This document shows, piece by piece, positions 1 to 10,850 of a DNA stretch of 60,773 nucleotides; positions within the stretch are counted from its first letter, which is position 1; each line of letters opens with the position of its first letter. The notes under the pieces are model-generated. The model did not search any database. It was not told the DNA's origin and worked only from the letters and a program-made list of their open reading frames with translations. Position numbers and translations under genes: made by a program. The DNA is taken from assembly GCA_030849075.1 (NCBI GenBank), contig JASAOO010003433.1, forward strand, positions 1 through 60,773. The letters run 5' to 3'. This stretch comes from Zelonia costaricensis. Taxonomy: Eukaryota; Euglenozoa; Kinetoplastea; Trypanosomatida; Trypanosomatidae.

Positions 1-948
1 GGAGGCACTGGCACACGACGAGTCGAGGTATGGGGTCGGCAACGTGACGGTCGTGAGTGAGGGAGATGAGATGATGAGGAGGGGGAGGGGGTGGGATCGA
101 CAGGACTGGTTGCATCCACCCGCACATTCGCACCGCGTCATTGCAAAAAAACAGATAAAAAGAACGTCATCGAGGGGAAGGGCGTCGTGGGAGGAGAGGG
201 TAGGGGGAGGGACACACGCGTAGGTGGGCGGGAGGGGGGGATGAAGGGTGTGGAGAAGGAGAGGCAAGAGTGCAGAACGTGGGAGAAGAAAAGGGAAGAG
301 GTGTGGGGGTCGGGGGTGAGGCGGAGTGGCACATCCCCGGCTCGCGTGTAGCGCATCGGTGCGACTCGACGTGCGCGGGCGCAACGAGATCGACTGCGAG
401 CCAGTCGCACGTGTCGTCGTTTGATGAGGCTCGCATCGGCTTGTTCACTTTGCTTGTCGGAGTTTTCCACGATTAGCTTCATACGCGCATGGCACTCGCT
501 TCTTAAACGTTCAACGAGGAAAGAGGAAAGGGGAAGGGGGGGGGAAGGGGGCAACGCGAGTCGAGCGGCCAGTGGCAGCTCCATTCCTCCGTGTGCTGCT
601 CCACACTTCTCCGGGGCACCTCTCTCTCTTCCATCTTCTATACCCTCTCCACTCGCTCCGGCACGCCAGCACGAGTATGGGGACCGCCCAATGTCCCCCC
701 CCTTTCCCCCCAGACACACACATACACACACACGCAGCCACACATCATCGAACGCGACTGGCCAGAGTCTCGACATCCCAAACCCACCGACGCAACTGAA
801 CAAGAGCAGAGAAAAGACACACTTACACACACACACGCACGCACAAAGATCATAGGTCAGTGGTAGGGGCGGATATGTGGTTGGCACGGGGCAACGGTAC
901 GGCCGCCGCCCCCCCCCCCCGGCCAGGAGCGATCTTGCGCGGCACAGC
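1..948. other. Gene-free left edge, 3' flank of the small coiled-coil gene
   Basis: No credible gene is seen. On the transcribed (minus) strand this lies downstream of the gene ending at 949, so it should hold that gene's 3'UTR and polyadenylation region. It contains purine-rich stretches (about 170-330 and 515-560) and a CA-rich stretch (about 712-750 and 820-842). The open frames on both strands translate to His/Thr or Cys/Val runs from dinucleotide repeats and look non-coding. Confidence 0.6.
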
Positions 949-1554
949 TCACACGGTGAGATGAGCAAACATGCGCTGCAGCTCGTCTTCGTTGATGTCG
1001 TCTTCGTTGGCGTCGCCGACGTCCTCCCAGTCGGCGTCCTCCTCGTTCATGCCAGCCGCCACGCGCGAGGCCCGCACCTGATCGCGCTGGTCAATCAGGC
1101 GCTTCAGCTCCGCTTCGACATTGGACAGCTCCGACGCGTGCTTTACCTGCTGCTCCTGCTTCAGCTGGCGAATATACTTCGCCAGCTCACGGCGCTCTGT
1201 CTTGGCGGTGTCGCCGCGGCGAATGCGGTCCTTGCGGGCCTCGAGGTCGCGCAGGTGCTCCTTCAGCACCATCCGCTCGGCCGCCTGCTGCTTCATGAGC
1301 TTGCTGCGCTGCTTGTGCAGCACCTCCACCTCGCTGAAGCGGTTCTTCTGCGTCTTGCTCACTCCATTGACGACGCGTACGCGGGTGGCGGCCGTGTTGC
1401 CGGCGCGCTTCGCAAGCACTTTGCCAGCTCCAGCACGCGCCGCGGCTGCCGCCGTCCCGCTCGAGGCTACTGTGACGACGGACGACTTCTTCGTCGTCTT
1501 GAGCTTCTTCTTCCGGGCCAGACGGTGGCCCTTGGCGATGCGGCGGTTGGCCAT
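949..1554 (-). CDS. Small basic coiled-coil protein with acidic tail, unknown function
   Basis: Predicted 201 residues. The family is not recognised. The first 25 residues are strongly basic (ANRRIAKGHRLARKKKLK), which suits a nuclear or nucleolar localisation signal. Residues 35-60 are Ala-rich. Residues 70-160 are a charged, probably helical or coiled-coil stretch rich in Lys, Arg, Glu and Gln. The last 35 residues are acidic, include DADWEDV, and end in LQRMFAHLTV. This basic-helix-acid pattern is common in ribosome-assembly factors, but that is inference only. An in-frame ATG exists upstream at 1884; the extra residues come from a (GT)n/(CA)n-containing leader with HTPHAHTHT, so the start at 1554 is preferred. 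It is the last gene transcribed in the window. Confidence 0.75.
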   Translation of the reverse strand: MANRRIAKGHRLARKKKLKTTKKSSVVTVASSGTAAAAARAGAGKVLAKRAGNTAATRVRVVNGVSKTQKNRFSEVEVLHKQRSKLMKQQAAERMVLKEHLRDLEARKDRIRRGDTAKTERRELAKYIRQLKQEQQVKHASELSNVEAELKRLIDQRDQVRASRVAAGMNEEDADWEDVGDANEDDINEDELQRMFAHLTV

Positions 1555-2299
1555 GCGGGGGAGGAGGCAGGGGAAGGAGCGACACACGAAGAGAGCGCAG
1601 ATGCTGCCTTCGCTCTGTGTATGAGTGGGCCAGTCCTTCGTGGAGGTGGGCGTGTGTGTGTGTGCGTGAGGTGTGTGGGGCGGCGAGGGTGGCATCGAGG
1701 AGGAGGCCGAAGACGGTAGGGCACCAAAGAGGAATGAATGGTTGAGCTGCAGAGGCGTTCCCGCTGACGTGCCGCGTGCCCTGGAAACCGAGTGCGTGCA
1801 TCTCGACTCCACAGCACACGTGTGCGGCTCCAAAAGACGTCGGCATACGCATGGGGCGAGGGTGAGCGTTGCTGTTGCCAGCATGCCCGCCAGCTGTCAA
1901 AGGTTCAAGCAAACCACTACAAAGCCCACAGATGCGACCCTCGGGAGTATCAGCACTGCACGCGTTGCGCTCTCCTGCCCACTGCACGCGTGCTGCGGGG
2001 TGTCTTCGCTCCGCAGTGCCTGATGTCTCCCGTGACTTGTCACGTTCCTTTTTTTTTTTCACTGCTGTTGTGCATGGCGCACGTGTGTGTGTGTGTGTTT
2101 GTGTGTGTGTCCGTGCCTGTCATGTAACAGGGTCGCAGGGACTCGTCCCACGTCAGCCTTGAAGCACGCACCTGCCTCCCATACCGACACTACCGCAACG
2201 GTCTTTCTCATTTACATCACATGCTCAACCCTTGACACCTGCGTCGCCAGCTACCGCGCGCCTGCGAGTTTTGTGAGGCGCACAAGAGGGGGGCGTGCG
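1555..2299. other. Intergenic spacer with GT-rich stretches
   Basis: Spacer between the 2243-residue gene (3' side) and the small coiled-coil gene (5' side). It holds a purine-rich stretch next to the start at 1556-1600, GT-rich runs at about 1647-1675 and 2081-2110, and a T run near 2049-2059. No gene or RNA that I can support. Confidence 0.55.
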
Positions 2300-5200
2300 C
2301 TAGTCGAGGGTCGCCGCGGCTGGGATGGATGGGGCTGCGAGCGCTTTGGTCACGGGGGAAAGAAACCGCCCTGCGCCGCGACCACCTCGACTCGCGGGCG
2401 TGGACGACGGCTTGCGGCGCGCCGAGGCAGAGAACGAGGATGTCTCCGCCGCTGCCCCATCCGCGGCGTGCGACACGCTGCCCATCGCGCTGCCGACACG
2501 GTCCGCTGCGCTGTCGGCCTTCGCCCACTGCACGACGTCCCGCAGCGCGACCTTTGCAGGGGAGAGGGGCGGGTTCACGAAGTAGCACCGTCGCGGCGGG
2601 GGCGTGGGCGGGCGGCGGGGCTGCATGCTGCGGGGCGCCCCCCTGTGCACCGCGCCGCCCAGCTCCGGCTCCGGCTCCACCACGACACTGTCGTCAACGC
2701 TGGAAGAGGAGACAGTGGGGGAGGGCGGGAAGTCAACGACGTCGTGGCTGGCGCGTGCGGGCCCTTCTTTCGGCACGTGCTCGCGCCGAAGTGACTGCTT
2801 CCGCAGCGCCTCCTCGGCGCCGTCGGGGAAGCTGCTGTTGCTGCTGCTGCCCTGCGTACGGAAAGCTGCGGCACGGGCGCGACCCTCTCCTCTCTGCGCA
2901 TCCCCGCGACTCTCTGCATCGGCTACCGCGCCGCCATCGCGCAGCTCGCTGCGCGTGAAGAGGGGGTCCTTGGTACTGAAGCGGCTGAGGTCTGACGAGG
3001 GCTGCCGCGCTGACCCGGCGCTGGCGGACCGCACGTCCACTGCCGGCAGCGTGCTCGTGAATCCGCCCTCCACCGCGCTGGGCACCCGCGCATCCGTCGC
3101 CGGGGACCCCGCCGCACGGAGCGGGCTGAAGGCGATGGCGGCCGGCACGGTCAGGAGGGCCACCACACCCGCGGCGTTCTTACTAGCGTGGTACTCCACC
3201 GCTGCCGGGCTCAGGAGGAGGCTGGACAGCGGCGCATGGCGCTCCCGATTCCGGTGCTGCTGCTGCCCCCGCCCCGTCGCGTGCGACGGCGACGTCGCTG
3301 GCAGCCTCATAGAAGCGGGGGCCAGAGGCGGCGGTGGACCGGCGGTGCCGCGGCGCACGGAAAGCTCGGGTATGGACGTGGACTTCGGCACCCCGTTGTT
3401 CGCCGTTGGCGTGGCTGCAGTGTTCAGCGTGGAGAGGCCGCTGCTCTCCATGAAGCTGGCGCGGTGCACGACGCCGTCCGTGGGCTGCGCCGGCACCAGC
3501 AACGAGAGCCGAGCGGCCACACGCGGCGACGAGAAGACACGCCCTTCGGGGATAAGCCCGGGAGTACTGCCCGTCACCGCAGAGACACCGAACGGCTGCT
3601 GCTGCTGCAGCGTGCCGTACCCAACGGTTGTCGCATCGCTGGGGTCGCTGCTCTCCACCGAGCTGCGGTGCTTCGACACCGGCGAGATGGACGGCGACTG
3701 CGCCCCTGCTGCGGCGAAGGCGCTACTGCTCCTGGGATTCATCATCAGGCCCGGCAGCGTCTTGCGCGTCGCCGCACCGCGTGTCGGGGTGGTCTGGGAG
3801 AAGCTGCCGAGGAACTGCGCGCGCAGCGCGGACCGCTCGGCCGACGACGTGACCCTGCCGCTCTCCGAGGCGGTAGGCAGCTGTGGTGGCGCCGGGATGG
3901 GCCGCGACGAGGCGCTCAACGCTGGCTGCAGGGAGGGACGGGAGGTGCCTTGCCGGCTACGCCCCGCGCTCGGCATCAACTTGCGCAGGAGCGGCAGCGG
4001 CGGCCCACGTGGGCGGCGGTGCGGTGACGGGATCGCCGTCTTGCTCTGCGCATCGCCAACGCCGTTGTGGCAGTTGGTGAGAAAGCTCGCCGCGTGCGAG
4101 TCGTCCTCGACGAGGCCGCCGCCGCCCGCACCGCTGCCGCCACTCCCGCTGCCTGTGCCGCCTCCCGTGCCGAACCAGCTCGCCGAGGGCGTCGGCGACG
4201 CCCCGAGCGAGGCATACGACGGTTGTCCCTGTGCACCGCTGGCGTTGGACAAACGGGCGGAGGCGGGGTAGTAGACGTGCGGCGTCACGTTCACGCGCAC
4301 ACGCAGCCCGCTGCTCGCCGCGAAGTCGCCGCCGCTGCCGGGGCTCACGGCGCGGTCCCCCATGCTGGGTATCGCTGGCACGGAGAGCGCGTTGGTGGAG
4401 CGGGAGTTGAAGACACTGTCGGCGTCCTCTGGCGGCGGGGTCGGGAGCGAGGACGGTTGCGGCGTGAAGAAGGCCGTGCTGGACTCGAGCTTGCTGATGC
4501 TGCTGTTGCGGCTGGTGAGGTGACGGTACGCCGCCGCCTCGCGGTAGAAGCGGCGCTCGTTGCGCTCCGCGTCGCCCCACGGGTCGGCGACGCCGTCGAG
4601 CAGCCGCACAATGTCGCTGTGCCGGGCCTCGGCCGCGGGGTTGAGCATTGGCCGCCGCAGGTACAGCAGCGGCATGGACACGTACATGTCGATAATGGCG
4701 CCGCGTGCGACCCGCTCCGCCTCGAAGAGCCGCGCCGCCTGGTCCAGCGCCGCGTCCGACGGCATCTGCAGCAGCAGCGGCGCGAAGAGCGGGGGCACGA
4801 GCATCTCATTCGCGTACAGCACCGCCTTGCTGAGGAGCAGCGGGCGGCGCAGCACGGCTTGGTGCTCGGCCAGGAGGTGCCGCTCGAGCTCCACCCGCTC
4901 CGTTGCCTCGATGTGGCGGAGGAGCTCCAGGAATGCCAGCACGACGTCCTCGTCCGTCGTCGCGACCGGGGCCGGCACGGCACGCTTGAAAAGGTCCATC
5001 GCTTCAGCGTCGTCCTCGTCCTCCTCCACCCGGGAGGCCACCGCCGCTGCCGCACCGCCGCCACCGCCGCCGCCGCCGCCGCGGTGGCCACTGCAGGGGT
5101 GCAGGGCGATCGCCGGTGGACGCAGCGGCGACCGCGGGGGTGGGGCCGCCGTTAGGGAAATGGAGCCGTCGTCCCAAAATCCACCGCTGCTGCCGCTGCT

Positions 5201-8200
5201 GCTGCGCATCTCCGGCGGACTTCGCATGCCGTGGCTCCTCTTCGCGCTCGCGTCGACACCCGTGATGAGCGTCACCGGCAGTACCGCGGCCCCCTGCGCG
5301 TTGTCGTCGAGAAGCTCAGTGGCGGTGTGTGCCGGCGCCGCGTGCGTCGGGCGCTGCCCGAGCTGCGCCATGTCGCGCAGGCGGTCCCGCAGCCGCGCGG
5401 TACTCGTCCGGGCAGCCTGCGCAGCGGCAGCAGCCATGACGGCCGGCCCCACGGTCCGCAGGCCGTGCGGGCTGCCTGGTTGGTGCACCACACCGGTGAG
5501 CGCGGCCACACCCGTGACCCAGTCCCGCATGCTGACGCTGGGCCGGCACTGCAGCACCTCCGCACCGCTCTTCACAATGGCCGCCCACTCAAGCTGCTCG
5601 GTGCGGAAGAGTTGCAGGCAGCCCTGCACGCACGTGTCCACCACGATCGTCCGCTCATCACGCTGCAGCTGCAGGCCGCGGAGGTGGTTCTGCGCTTCCC
5701 AGCGCTGCACGTAGCGGCGAATCACGCCCAGCGCGGCATTCAGGCGGCGCTGCCCGTACAACCAGCGGTGCAGCGAGCGCACCGCCTCGCCACGGAAGAC
5801 GCGTTGCAGCAGGCGCGCGCTCGCCTCCTTGGCGCCGCGCAGGCGGTGCAGGCGGAAGCGCACCCAGGGCACCAGCAGCTGCAGCGCCGTCTTCTCCCGC
5901 ACCCGCCGGAGCTGCGTCCGGCGCCGCCACCAGCACTGGATGCGGTACGCCGCCGCCGGCTCGGTCACCTCCGACATGAGCCGCTGCGCCCGCAGGGCCC
6001 GCACAGGGCGAAGCAGCCGCGCATACGCGATGGCCGTGACGGCCGCACCGGCGAGGGTGAGAACGCCAGGCGCCCCCGCCCCTGCCGACACCGACGTCAG
6101 CGTGGACGAGGCCCCCTTGCTGCGTCGCAGACTGCCCGCGCGCCGCCGGCCGCTGCCGCTGCTCGCCCGGGAGCTGCCCGAGGGCGCGCCGTCGCTGCCC
6201 GACGTGCCGCTGCCACCTCCGCTGGTGCGCCGACGACTTGACGTAGGCGGGGAGGCGGAGGAGGTGGAGGAGGCGTCTGTCTGCTGTGTCGTCTGCCGGC
6301 GCCGCGACGCCCGCACGCCGACCTGAATGCGCTCCCGGAAGGACTGGGCCAGCTCCTGATGCCGGCTCGAAAGCGCGAGCGACTTGGAGAGGCGCGCTGT
6401 CGCAGCCGTCTCGCTGCTGTTCAGCAGCGACGGCTCCTGCGCCAGCGGGGACTCGGGCATCGCCTTGCTCTTATCCCCCGCCGACGCGTGGAGGCGCCGC
6501 GCGGGCGGCTTTGGCAACGGCGGTGGTGGTGGTGGTGGGACGGGGACAGCGCTCTTCTTGTCCTCCACGGCGGCCGGCGGCACCACCGGCGGTGGCGCAG
6601 GTATGGGCAGGGATTCGGCCCCGCTGCGCTCCACCGCCGAGGAAGTCGCGTTCACCGGAGGCGTGAGCGGGGGCGGCGACCCCTCCGCTGCGTCCGCGAG
6701 CCCCGCGGCTGCCAGCATGGAGACCATCGACGACCTCGCGGCAGCGAGGGAGGCGGGCGGTAACGTGTCGCGGGCGGCGCTGTGGCCGTCCGAGCCGCTG
6801 CTCTCGCCCTCCGAGGGTCCCCACGACGCGGACTGCGACGCCGCGGCGGCGATGTGCACGGGCGCCGGACTGCGCAGCGACTCGATGCTGGACAGGCGCG
6901 ACGACGTCGTGCCCGTTGTGGTGGTGCTCTGCGTGCCCTGTGAAAGGCTACTCTTGTTGCTGATGCTGCTCGGAATGCTGGACCGGGGCGGAGTCGGGGG
7001 CGGCAGGGCTGGGGCGGAGAGCATCAGCGGCTCGATGCGGCCCCCCGGCACCCACGAGGACGTGGAGGTCAGACTACCGCGACGCACGCTGGTGACGCTG
7101 GCGCCCAGCCCACTGCCGTCGCCGCCGTCACCGCCTGCCCTGCTGTTGTCGTCGCTGAAGGTCGACGTGGGCGGCGGCGGCGGCGGTGGCGGTGGCGGTG
7201 GCGGCCGACCCGTCCCAGTGGAGTCGCGCTGCTGCTGCTGCTGCTGCTGCATCGTCCTGCTGGACGGCACGAGCACCCGGGACGGGAACGGGGAGGAGAT
7301 GGACAGTACCGACTGTGGCTGTACCGCAGCGGAGCGGCCGAGCGTGAGCTGCGCGGGCGGCGCCGGCGGAGGCGGCGGCAGTTCGTCGGCGAAGGAGCGA
7401 CCCGGCGAAACCATCGACATGGACGTGGAGCCGGCGAAGGAGTAGTCGAGCTGCTCCGCGGCGTCGCCGCCATCCTTCTCGGCGAACTGAAACCCCACCG
7501 CACGGCCGGCGAAGCTCGTGCGGCTGGACGGCCGCGAGACGCTCGCCATGGAGGGGCTGCGCCCCGCGACGGAGTTGGGCGAGCCCGGCGGAGCCCAGCT
7601 CGAGCTCAGCATCCACGACCCGCGACGCGGCGGACCCGCACCACCACCGCCGGCGCCGGCATCGCGCTCCAGAGGCGGGGGTGTCGGTGGGCGCCGCGTG
7701 GCTGCAGCGTCGAGGGCGGGCATGGGCAGGGGCACGGTGAGGGCCGGTAACGCGGGCTGCAGGGCGGGTGTGGGCGGCATCGACTGGGTGTTGACGAGGG
7801 TGAACTGCGTGGAGGAGACGCTGGGGGCTATGGAGGTGGACTGCGTCGCGGCGGCCTCACCGTCCCTGACGCCCTCGGCGGTGGAGAAGGAGGGCCGCGT
7901 GCGCCTCAGCGAGTGCCGTGTCCGCCCTGCGCCTTGGACCGTCGACTGCCTGCGCTGCGCGCAGCCGCTTTCGTTGGCGCTCTCCACCACCTTGCTGGCG
8001 GGCGTGCCAGCCATCGCCTCTGTGCTCTCCTCGTCCAGAGTTGCGCTGCTGGAGGTGCCGCTTTGGCGGTTGCGGCGCCGCTCCGAACTTGTCCGGCTTC
8101 CCGACCCACTCAGCGCCCGCGGACGGGAGAGCGGCGCGATGGCGGCGGCGGGCGTCTGGCCCCCGGCCGCTGCTGCTGCGGCTGCCTGCCCAACGCCGGA

Positions 8201-9031
8201 TGCGGCCGCGGCCGCTGCTGCTGCTACGGCGCTGCTGCGCCAACTCGCGCTGCGGCCGCTGAAGTGCAGGGCGGAGAAGGCGACGGGCTGGGGGACGGCG
8301 CTGAGGGAGGAGGAGATGGGGGTGAGGTAGATCTGGGCCAGCTCGCCGTGGAGGTCGTGGAGGGAGATGAGGTTGCTGGAGAGGGTCTGCGAGGGGCCGG
8401 GCGAGACGTGGAAGGAGCCGCGGGTCGGGGTGGCGATGCCGCTGGCGTTGCTGGAGGCGCCGCTTCCCACGCGAGTGCTGCCACTGCCAGCACCGCCGCT
8501 CCCAGTCCCGGCCCCGCTCCCGCCTGGGACGGCAACACTGGCGTTGGCCGTGCCGGTGGGAAGGGGCAGCGGCGGCGTCACGTTCGACGCGCTGCCGCTG
8601 TTCATGCGACGCCCGCGGTACCCACTGCGGGGCCGCTGCACGCTGCCAGGCTCGCTCTCCACGACGGCGACGCTGCTGCTGCTGCCCTCCAGCACACTCT
8701 CGGGCACGACGGTGGTGGCCACCATCGCCGTGCGCGTCTTGCGCGTCACCGGGGAGCGCGGGGAGCGGGGCGACAGCGATAGCAGCCGGCCTCCCCCCGG
8801 GCCGCTCGAAGAGGAGCTGATGCTGCGGCGACCGCGGGGCCCGGTGCTGCCATCTCGCCCCGGCGTGTGCGTGTGCGTGGTGGAGACCGAGCCCGTCATC
8901 GAAGTCGACGCGTGCGAGCGTCGGCTGCTGCCGCGCGGCGAGGACGGGCTGCTGTTGGTCGTCACGACGCTCACACGGCGCTTCCGTTCCGTGTACGTCG
9001 ACGCGCGACGGAGGGGTGCCCCGTCCTGCAT
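2300..9031 (-). CDS. Giant low-complexity protein with IQ-like helices and polyproline
   Basis: Predicted 2243 residues. No family is recognised. Residues 1-1000 are mostly disordered Ser/Gly/Ala/Pro sequence with many SP and RxxS sites; they include a Gln run followed by a run of 12 prolines near residue 615 and a second polyproline (VPVPPPPPPPLPKPP) near 835. Around residues 1020-1150 is a helical, Arg-rich segment resembling IQ motifs (YRIQCWWRRRTQLRR, then LLQRVFRGEAVR), possible calmodulin or centrin binding. A second compact helical block lies near 1345-1505. The C-terminus is again disordered apart from FVNPPLSPAKVALRDVVQW near residue 2165. The polyproline may bind SH3 or profilin-type partners; this is inference. 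An in-frame start 71 codons upstream is rejected because the polypyrimidine tract and splice acceptor lie between the two. Possibly cytoskeletal. Confidence 0.85.
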   Translation of the reverse strand: MQDGAPLRRASTYTERKRRVSVVTTNSSPSSPRGSSRRSHASTSMTGSVSTTHTHTPGRDGSTGPRGRRSISSSSSGPGGGRLLSLSPRSPRSPVTRKTRTAMVATTVVPESVLEGSSSSVAVVESEPGSVQRPRSGYRGRRMNSGSASNVTPPLPLPTGTANASVAVPGGSGAGTGSGGAGSGSTRVGSGASSNASGIATPTRGSFHVSPGPSQTLSSNLISLHDLHGELAQIYLTPISSSLSAVPQPVAFSALHFSGRSASWRSSAVAAAAAAAASGVGQAAAAAAAGGQTPAAAIAPLSRPRALSGSGSRTSSERRRNRQSGTSSSATLDEESTEAMAGTPASKVVESANESGCAQRRQSTVQGAGRTRHSLRRTRPSFSTAEGVRDGEAAATQSTSIAPSVSSTQFTLVNTQSMPPTPALQPALPALTVPLPMPALDAAATRRPPTPPPLERDAGAGGGGAGPPRRGSWMLSSSWAPPGSPNSVAGRSPSMASVSRPSSRTSFAGRAVGFQFAEKDGGDAAEQLDYSFAGSTSMSMVSPGRSFADELPPPPPAPPAQLTLGRSAAVQPQSVLSISSPFPSRVLVPSSRTMQQQQQQQRDSTGTGRPPPPPPPPPPPPTSTFSDDNSRAGGDGGDGSGLGASVTSVRRGSLTSTSSWVPGGRIEPLMLSAPALPPPTPPRSSIPSSISNKSSLSQGTQSTTTTGTTSSRLSSIESLRSPAPVHIAAAASQSASWGPSEGESSGSDGHSAARDTLPPASLAAARSSMVSMLAAAGLADAAEGSPPPLTPPVNATSSAVERSGAESLPIPAPPPVVPPAAVEDKKSAVPVPPPPPPPLPKPPARRLHASAGDKSKAMPESPLAQEPSLLNSSETAATARLSKSLALSSRHQELAQSFRERIQVGVRASRRRQTTQQTDASSTSSASPPTSSRRRTSGGGSGTSGSDGAPSGSSRASSGSGRRRAGSLRRSKGASSTLTSVSAGAGAPGVLTLAGAAVTAIAYARLLRPVRALRAQRLMSEVTEPAAAYRIQCWWRRRTQLRRVREKTALQLLVPWVRFRLHRLRGAKEASARLLQRVFRGEAVRSLHRWLYGQRRLNAALGVIRRYVQRWEAQNHLRGLQLQRDERTIVVDTCVQGCLQLFRTEQLEWAAIVKSGAEVLQCRPSVSMRDWVTGVAALTGVVHQPGSPHGLRTVGPAVMAAAAAQAARTSTARLRDRLRDMAQLGQRPTHAAPAHTATELLDDNAQGAAVLPVTLITGVDASAKRSHGMRSPPEMRSSSGSSGGFWDDGSISLTAAPPPRSPLRPPAIALHPCSGHRGGGGGGGGGAAAAVASRVEEDEDDAEAMDLFKRAVPAPVATTDEDVVLAFLELLRHIEATERVELERHLLAEHQAVLRRPLLLSKAVLYANEMLVPPLFAPLLLQMPSDAALDQAARLFEAERVARGAIIDMYVSMPLLYLRRPMLNPAAEARHSDIVRLLDGVADPWGDAERNERRFYREAAAYRHLTSRNSSISKLESSTAFFTPQPSSLPTPPPEDADSVFNSRSTNALSVPAIPSMGDRAVSPGSGGDFAASSGLRVRVNVTPHVYYPASARLSNASGAQGQPSYASLGASPTPSASWFGTGGGTGSGSGGSGAGGGGLVEDDSHAASFLTNCHNGVGDAQSKTAIPSPHRRPRGPPLPLLRKLMPSAGRSRQGTSRPSLQPALSASSRPIPAPPQLPTASESGRVTSSAERSALRAQFLGSFSQTTPTRGAATRKTLPGLMMNPRSSSAFAAAGAQSPSISPVSKHRSSVESSDPSDATTVGYGTLQQQQPFGVSAVTGSTPGLIPEGRVFSSPRVAARLSLLVPAQPTDGVVHRASFMESSGLSTLNTAATPTANNGVPKSTSIPELSVRRGTAGPPPPLAPASMRLPATSPSHATGRGQQQHRNRERHAPLSSLLLSPAAVEYHASKNAAGVVALLTVPAAIAFSPLRAAGSPATDARVPSAVEGGFTSTLPAVDVRSASAGSARQPSSDLSRFSTKDPLFTRSELRDGGAVADAESRGDAQRGEGRARAAAFRTQGSSSNSSFPDGAEEALRKQSLRREHVPKEGPARASHDVVDFPPSPTVSSSSVDDSVVVEPEPELGGAVHRGAPRSMQPRRPPTPPPRRCYFVNPPLSPAKVALRDVVQWAKADSAADRVGSAMGSVSHAADGAAAETSSFSASARRKPSSTPASRGGRGAGRFLSPVTKALAAPSIPAAATLD

Positions 9032-9040
9032 GGTAGGCGA

Positions 9041-9110
9041 CTGGGGGGGGGTGGGGGACGGGACTGAGGAGGGGGGGAAAGAAGGCGGGGTAGGGAGAGA
9101 GAGAGGAGTA
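9041..9110 (-). promoter_or_regulatory. Polypyrimidine tract and candidate splice acceptors of the 2243-residue gene
   Basis: The plus strand is almost pure purine at 9066-9110, giving a strong polypyrimidine tract on the transcribed strand. The first AG after it is at 9064-9065 and a second is at 9041-9042, only ten bases before the ATG. This is the expected layout for spliced-leader addition. It also decides the start, because the longer in-frame start lies upstream of the tract. Confidence 0.55.
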
Positions 9111-9368
9111 AGGGGTGCAAATACAGAGGGGAAGGGGTGGGTGGTGTGGCGGACGCGGGGATGTGCGCACTCGGCGCGCGAACACACACAAACAACGTCA
9201 GCAGCACCCTCCTGGAGGACAAGCGCGGACACGGAAAAGAGCAAAAGCGGTCACTCAAGCGTACGCACACACACACACGTACACATACCCACAAACGTCA
9301 ATCTGCAATCAAGGTTCAAAGAAGGGAAGAGAAGGCACCACACGTACGTGTATGTGTGAGCGCCTTTC

Positions 9369-9412
9369 GTTCGTTCGTTCGTGTGTGTGTGTGTGTTTGT
9401 GTGTGTGTGTTT
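9369..9412. repeat. CGTT tetramer run passing into (GT)n
   Basis: A few CGTT units are followed by a long GT tract broken once by an extra T. It is a simple-sequence repeat within the PIG-V 3' flank, of the kind expected in trypanosomatid spacers. Confidence 0.8.
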
Positions 9413-10823
9413 GGCGCGCAGAACGCTGGATCAACACTGGAGCAAAGAGAACGAGAAGGGGAAAGAGAGCGAGGGAGGGGGTAGTGTACATACGAAGCGG
9501 AGAGAGAGAAGAGGGAAGGCAGGGTGGGACGGGACGCGAACTCAAACACCAGCCTGCGGGCGACAAAAAAAAAACAGAGGGGATTGGAAGTGTGTGTGTG
9601 TGTGCGGGTTGGCTAAAGCACGGACGCGGGAGAGGTGAAGCAGCAAATCGAGAAGAAGAGGAGAGAGCAGCCCTCTCGTGAGCGCAGTAGGGATGGAGAG
9701 AGTGGCAGCGTGGCAGAGGGGGTGGGGAGGCCAGAGAAGGGTGGAACCTCCGACTAGACGGCACTTGTGCCGGCGCGTAAAAGACGGAGAAGCAACGGAA
9801 AGAGAAAAAAAGGCAGCAGACGCAAGCACTACAGCTCAGGTTCCACACACACACACACACACACACGACGGCTATTCACACACCAGCACGCGCACACGGC
9901 ACACTAACACGCCCGCTCAAAGGCAAACGACGCGTTCCACGAGAAATCCACACACAATCGGGAGAAAACACAAGAAAAAGGGCAGGGCTGCGCTCAGCTG
10001 GAAAGGAGGGCGGGGAGGGGGGGAGGCGCACACAGGACCGCTCTCCGTACGCACCTTAACGAGCTTCTCCTCCACGTCGAGTCTTCTTCGTTCACAACAC
10101 GCCGTACTCGAGCGTGTTGCTTTGGTTATGTGCGCGTGTGAGCGGCTGCGCGTCCACGCCAAGTCCGGCGCGCGCTGTGGCTATGAGGGAGTTGAGAAGT
10201 GGGCGGCGACGATACGGCGTTGCTGTTTCTTCTTCTCCGTTCTGTCAACGGCCGTCGAAGCGCTATGCGGCGCAAGTCGAGCGAGGAGGAGGCAAGTGCG
10301 GGGCGATGGGAGTGATGGCGGAGAGAGTGAGGGAGGTGCGTGCATGGGGTGATGGAGCGGGAGGGTGGGGGGAGGGGGGGGGGAATCAGATTCTACCAGC
10401 GAGAGACGCGTCCACGGCTCGCCCTCGCTTCGCACGCCCCGTCCCTTCCTCAGAAAAGAGAGAAAAATACGAAGGGGTGTGGGCCGTGCACAGGTCTCTT
10501 GTGGCTGCAGCCAATCCCCACGACACAACTTGGCTATTTGCGTCGTCGTAGCTCCACGGACACACGCGTGGGTGTTGACGCTTCTGTCTTGTTCTCGTTT
10601 AGGCTTGAAGAATGCTTATTTCTGCCACTAGGCCAGCAGTCGTTGAGGAGGAGAGGAGGGGAAGGGGAATGGCGGAGGGGGTGGGGTGGGGTGGGGGGGG
10701 GGGGGCGAAGAGACAGCCCTGCACGCCCACCCCTGTACTCCACCTCAACGTTCGATAAAGATCTCTGCTTCCCTGCCGCACAGTGCACGTATGTGTGTCT
10801 CGAGTATTCGCGTAGCGCGCCAC

Positions 10824-10850
10824 CACACACACACACACACACACACACAC
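10824..10850. repeat. (CA)n microsatellite
   Basis: About thirteen CA units in the spacer downstream of PIG-V, reading as GT repeats on the transcribed strand. Length is likely to vary between isolates. Confidence 0.8.

Noticed and set aside
2604..4271. 555-codon plus-strand open frame
   Set aside because: Antisense shadow of the 2243-residue gene; composition mirrors low-complexity codons and it has no upstream splice signals.
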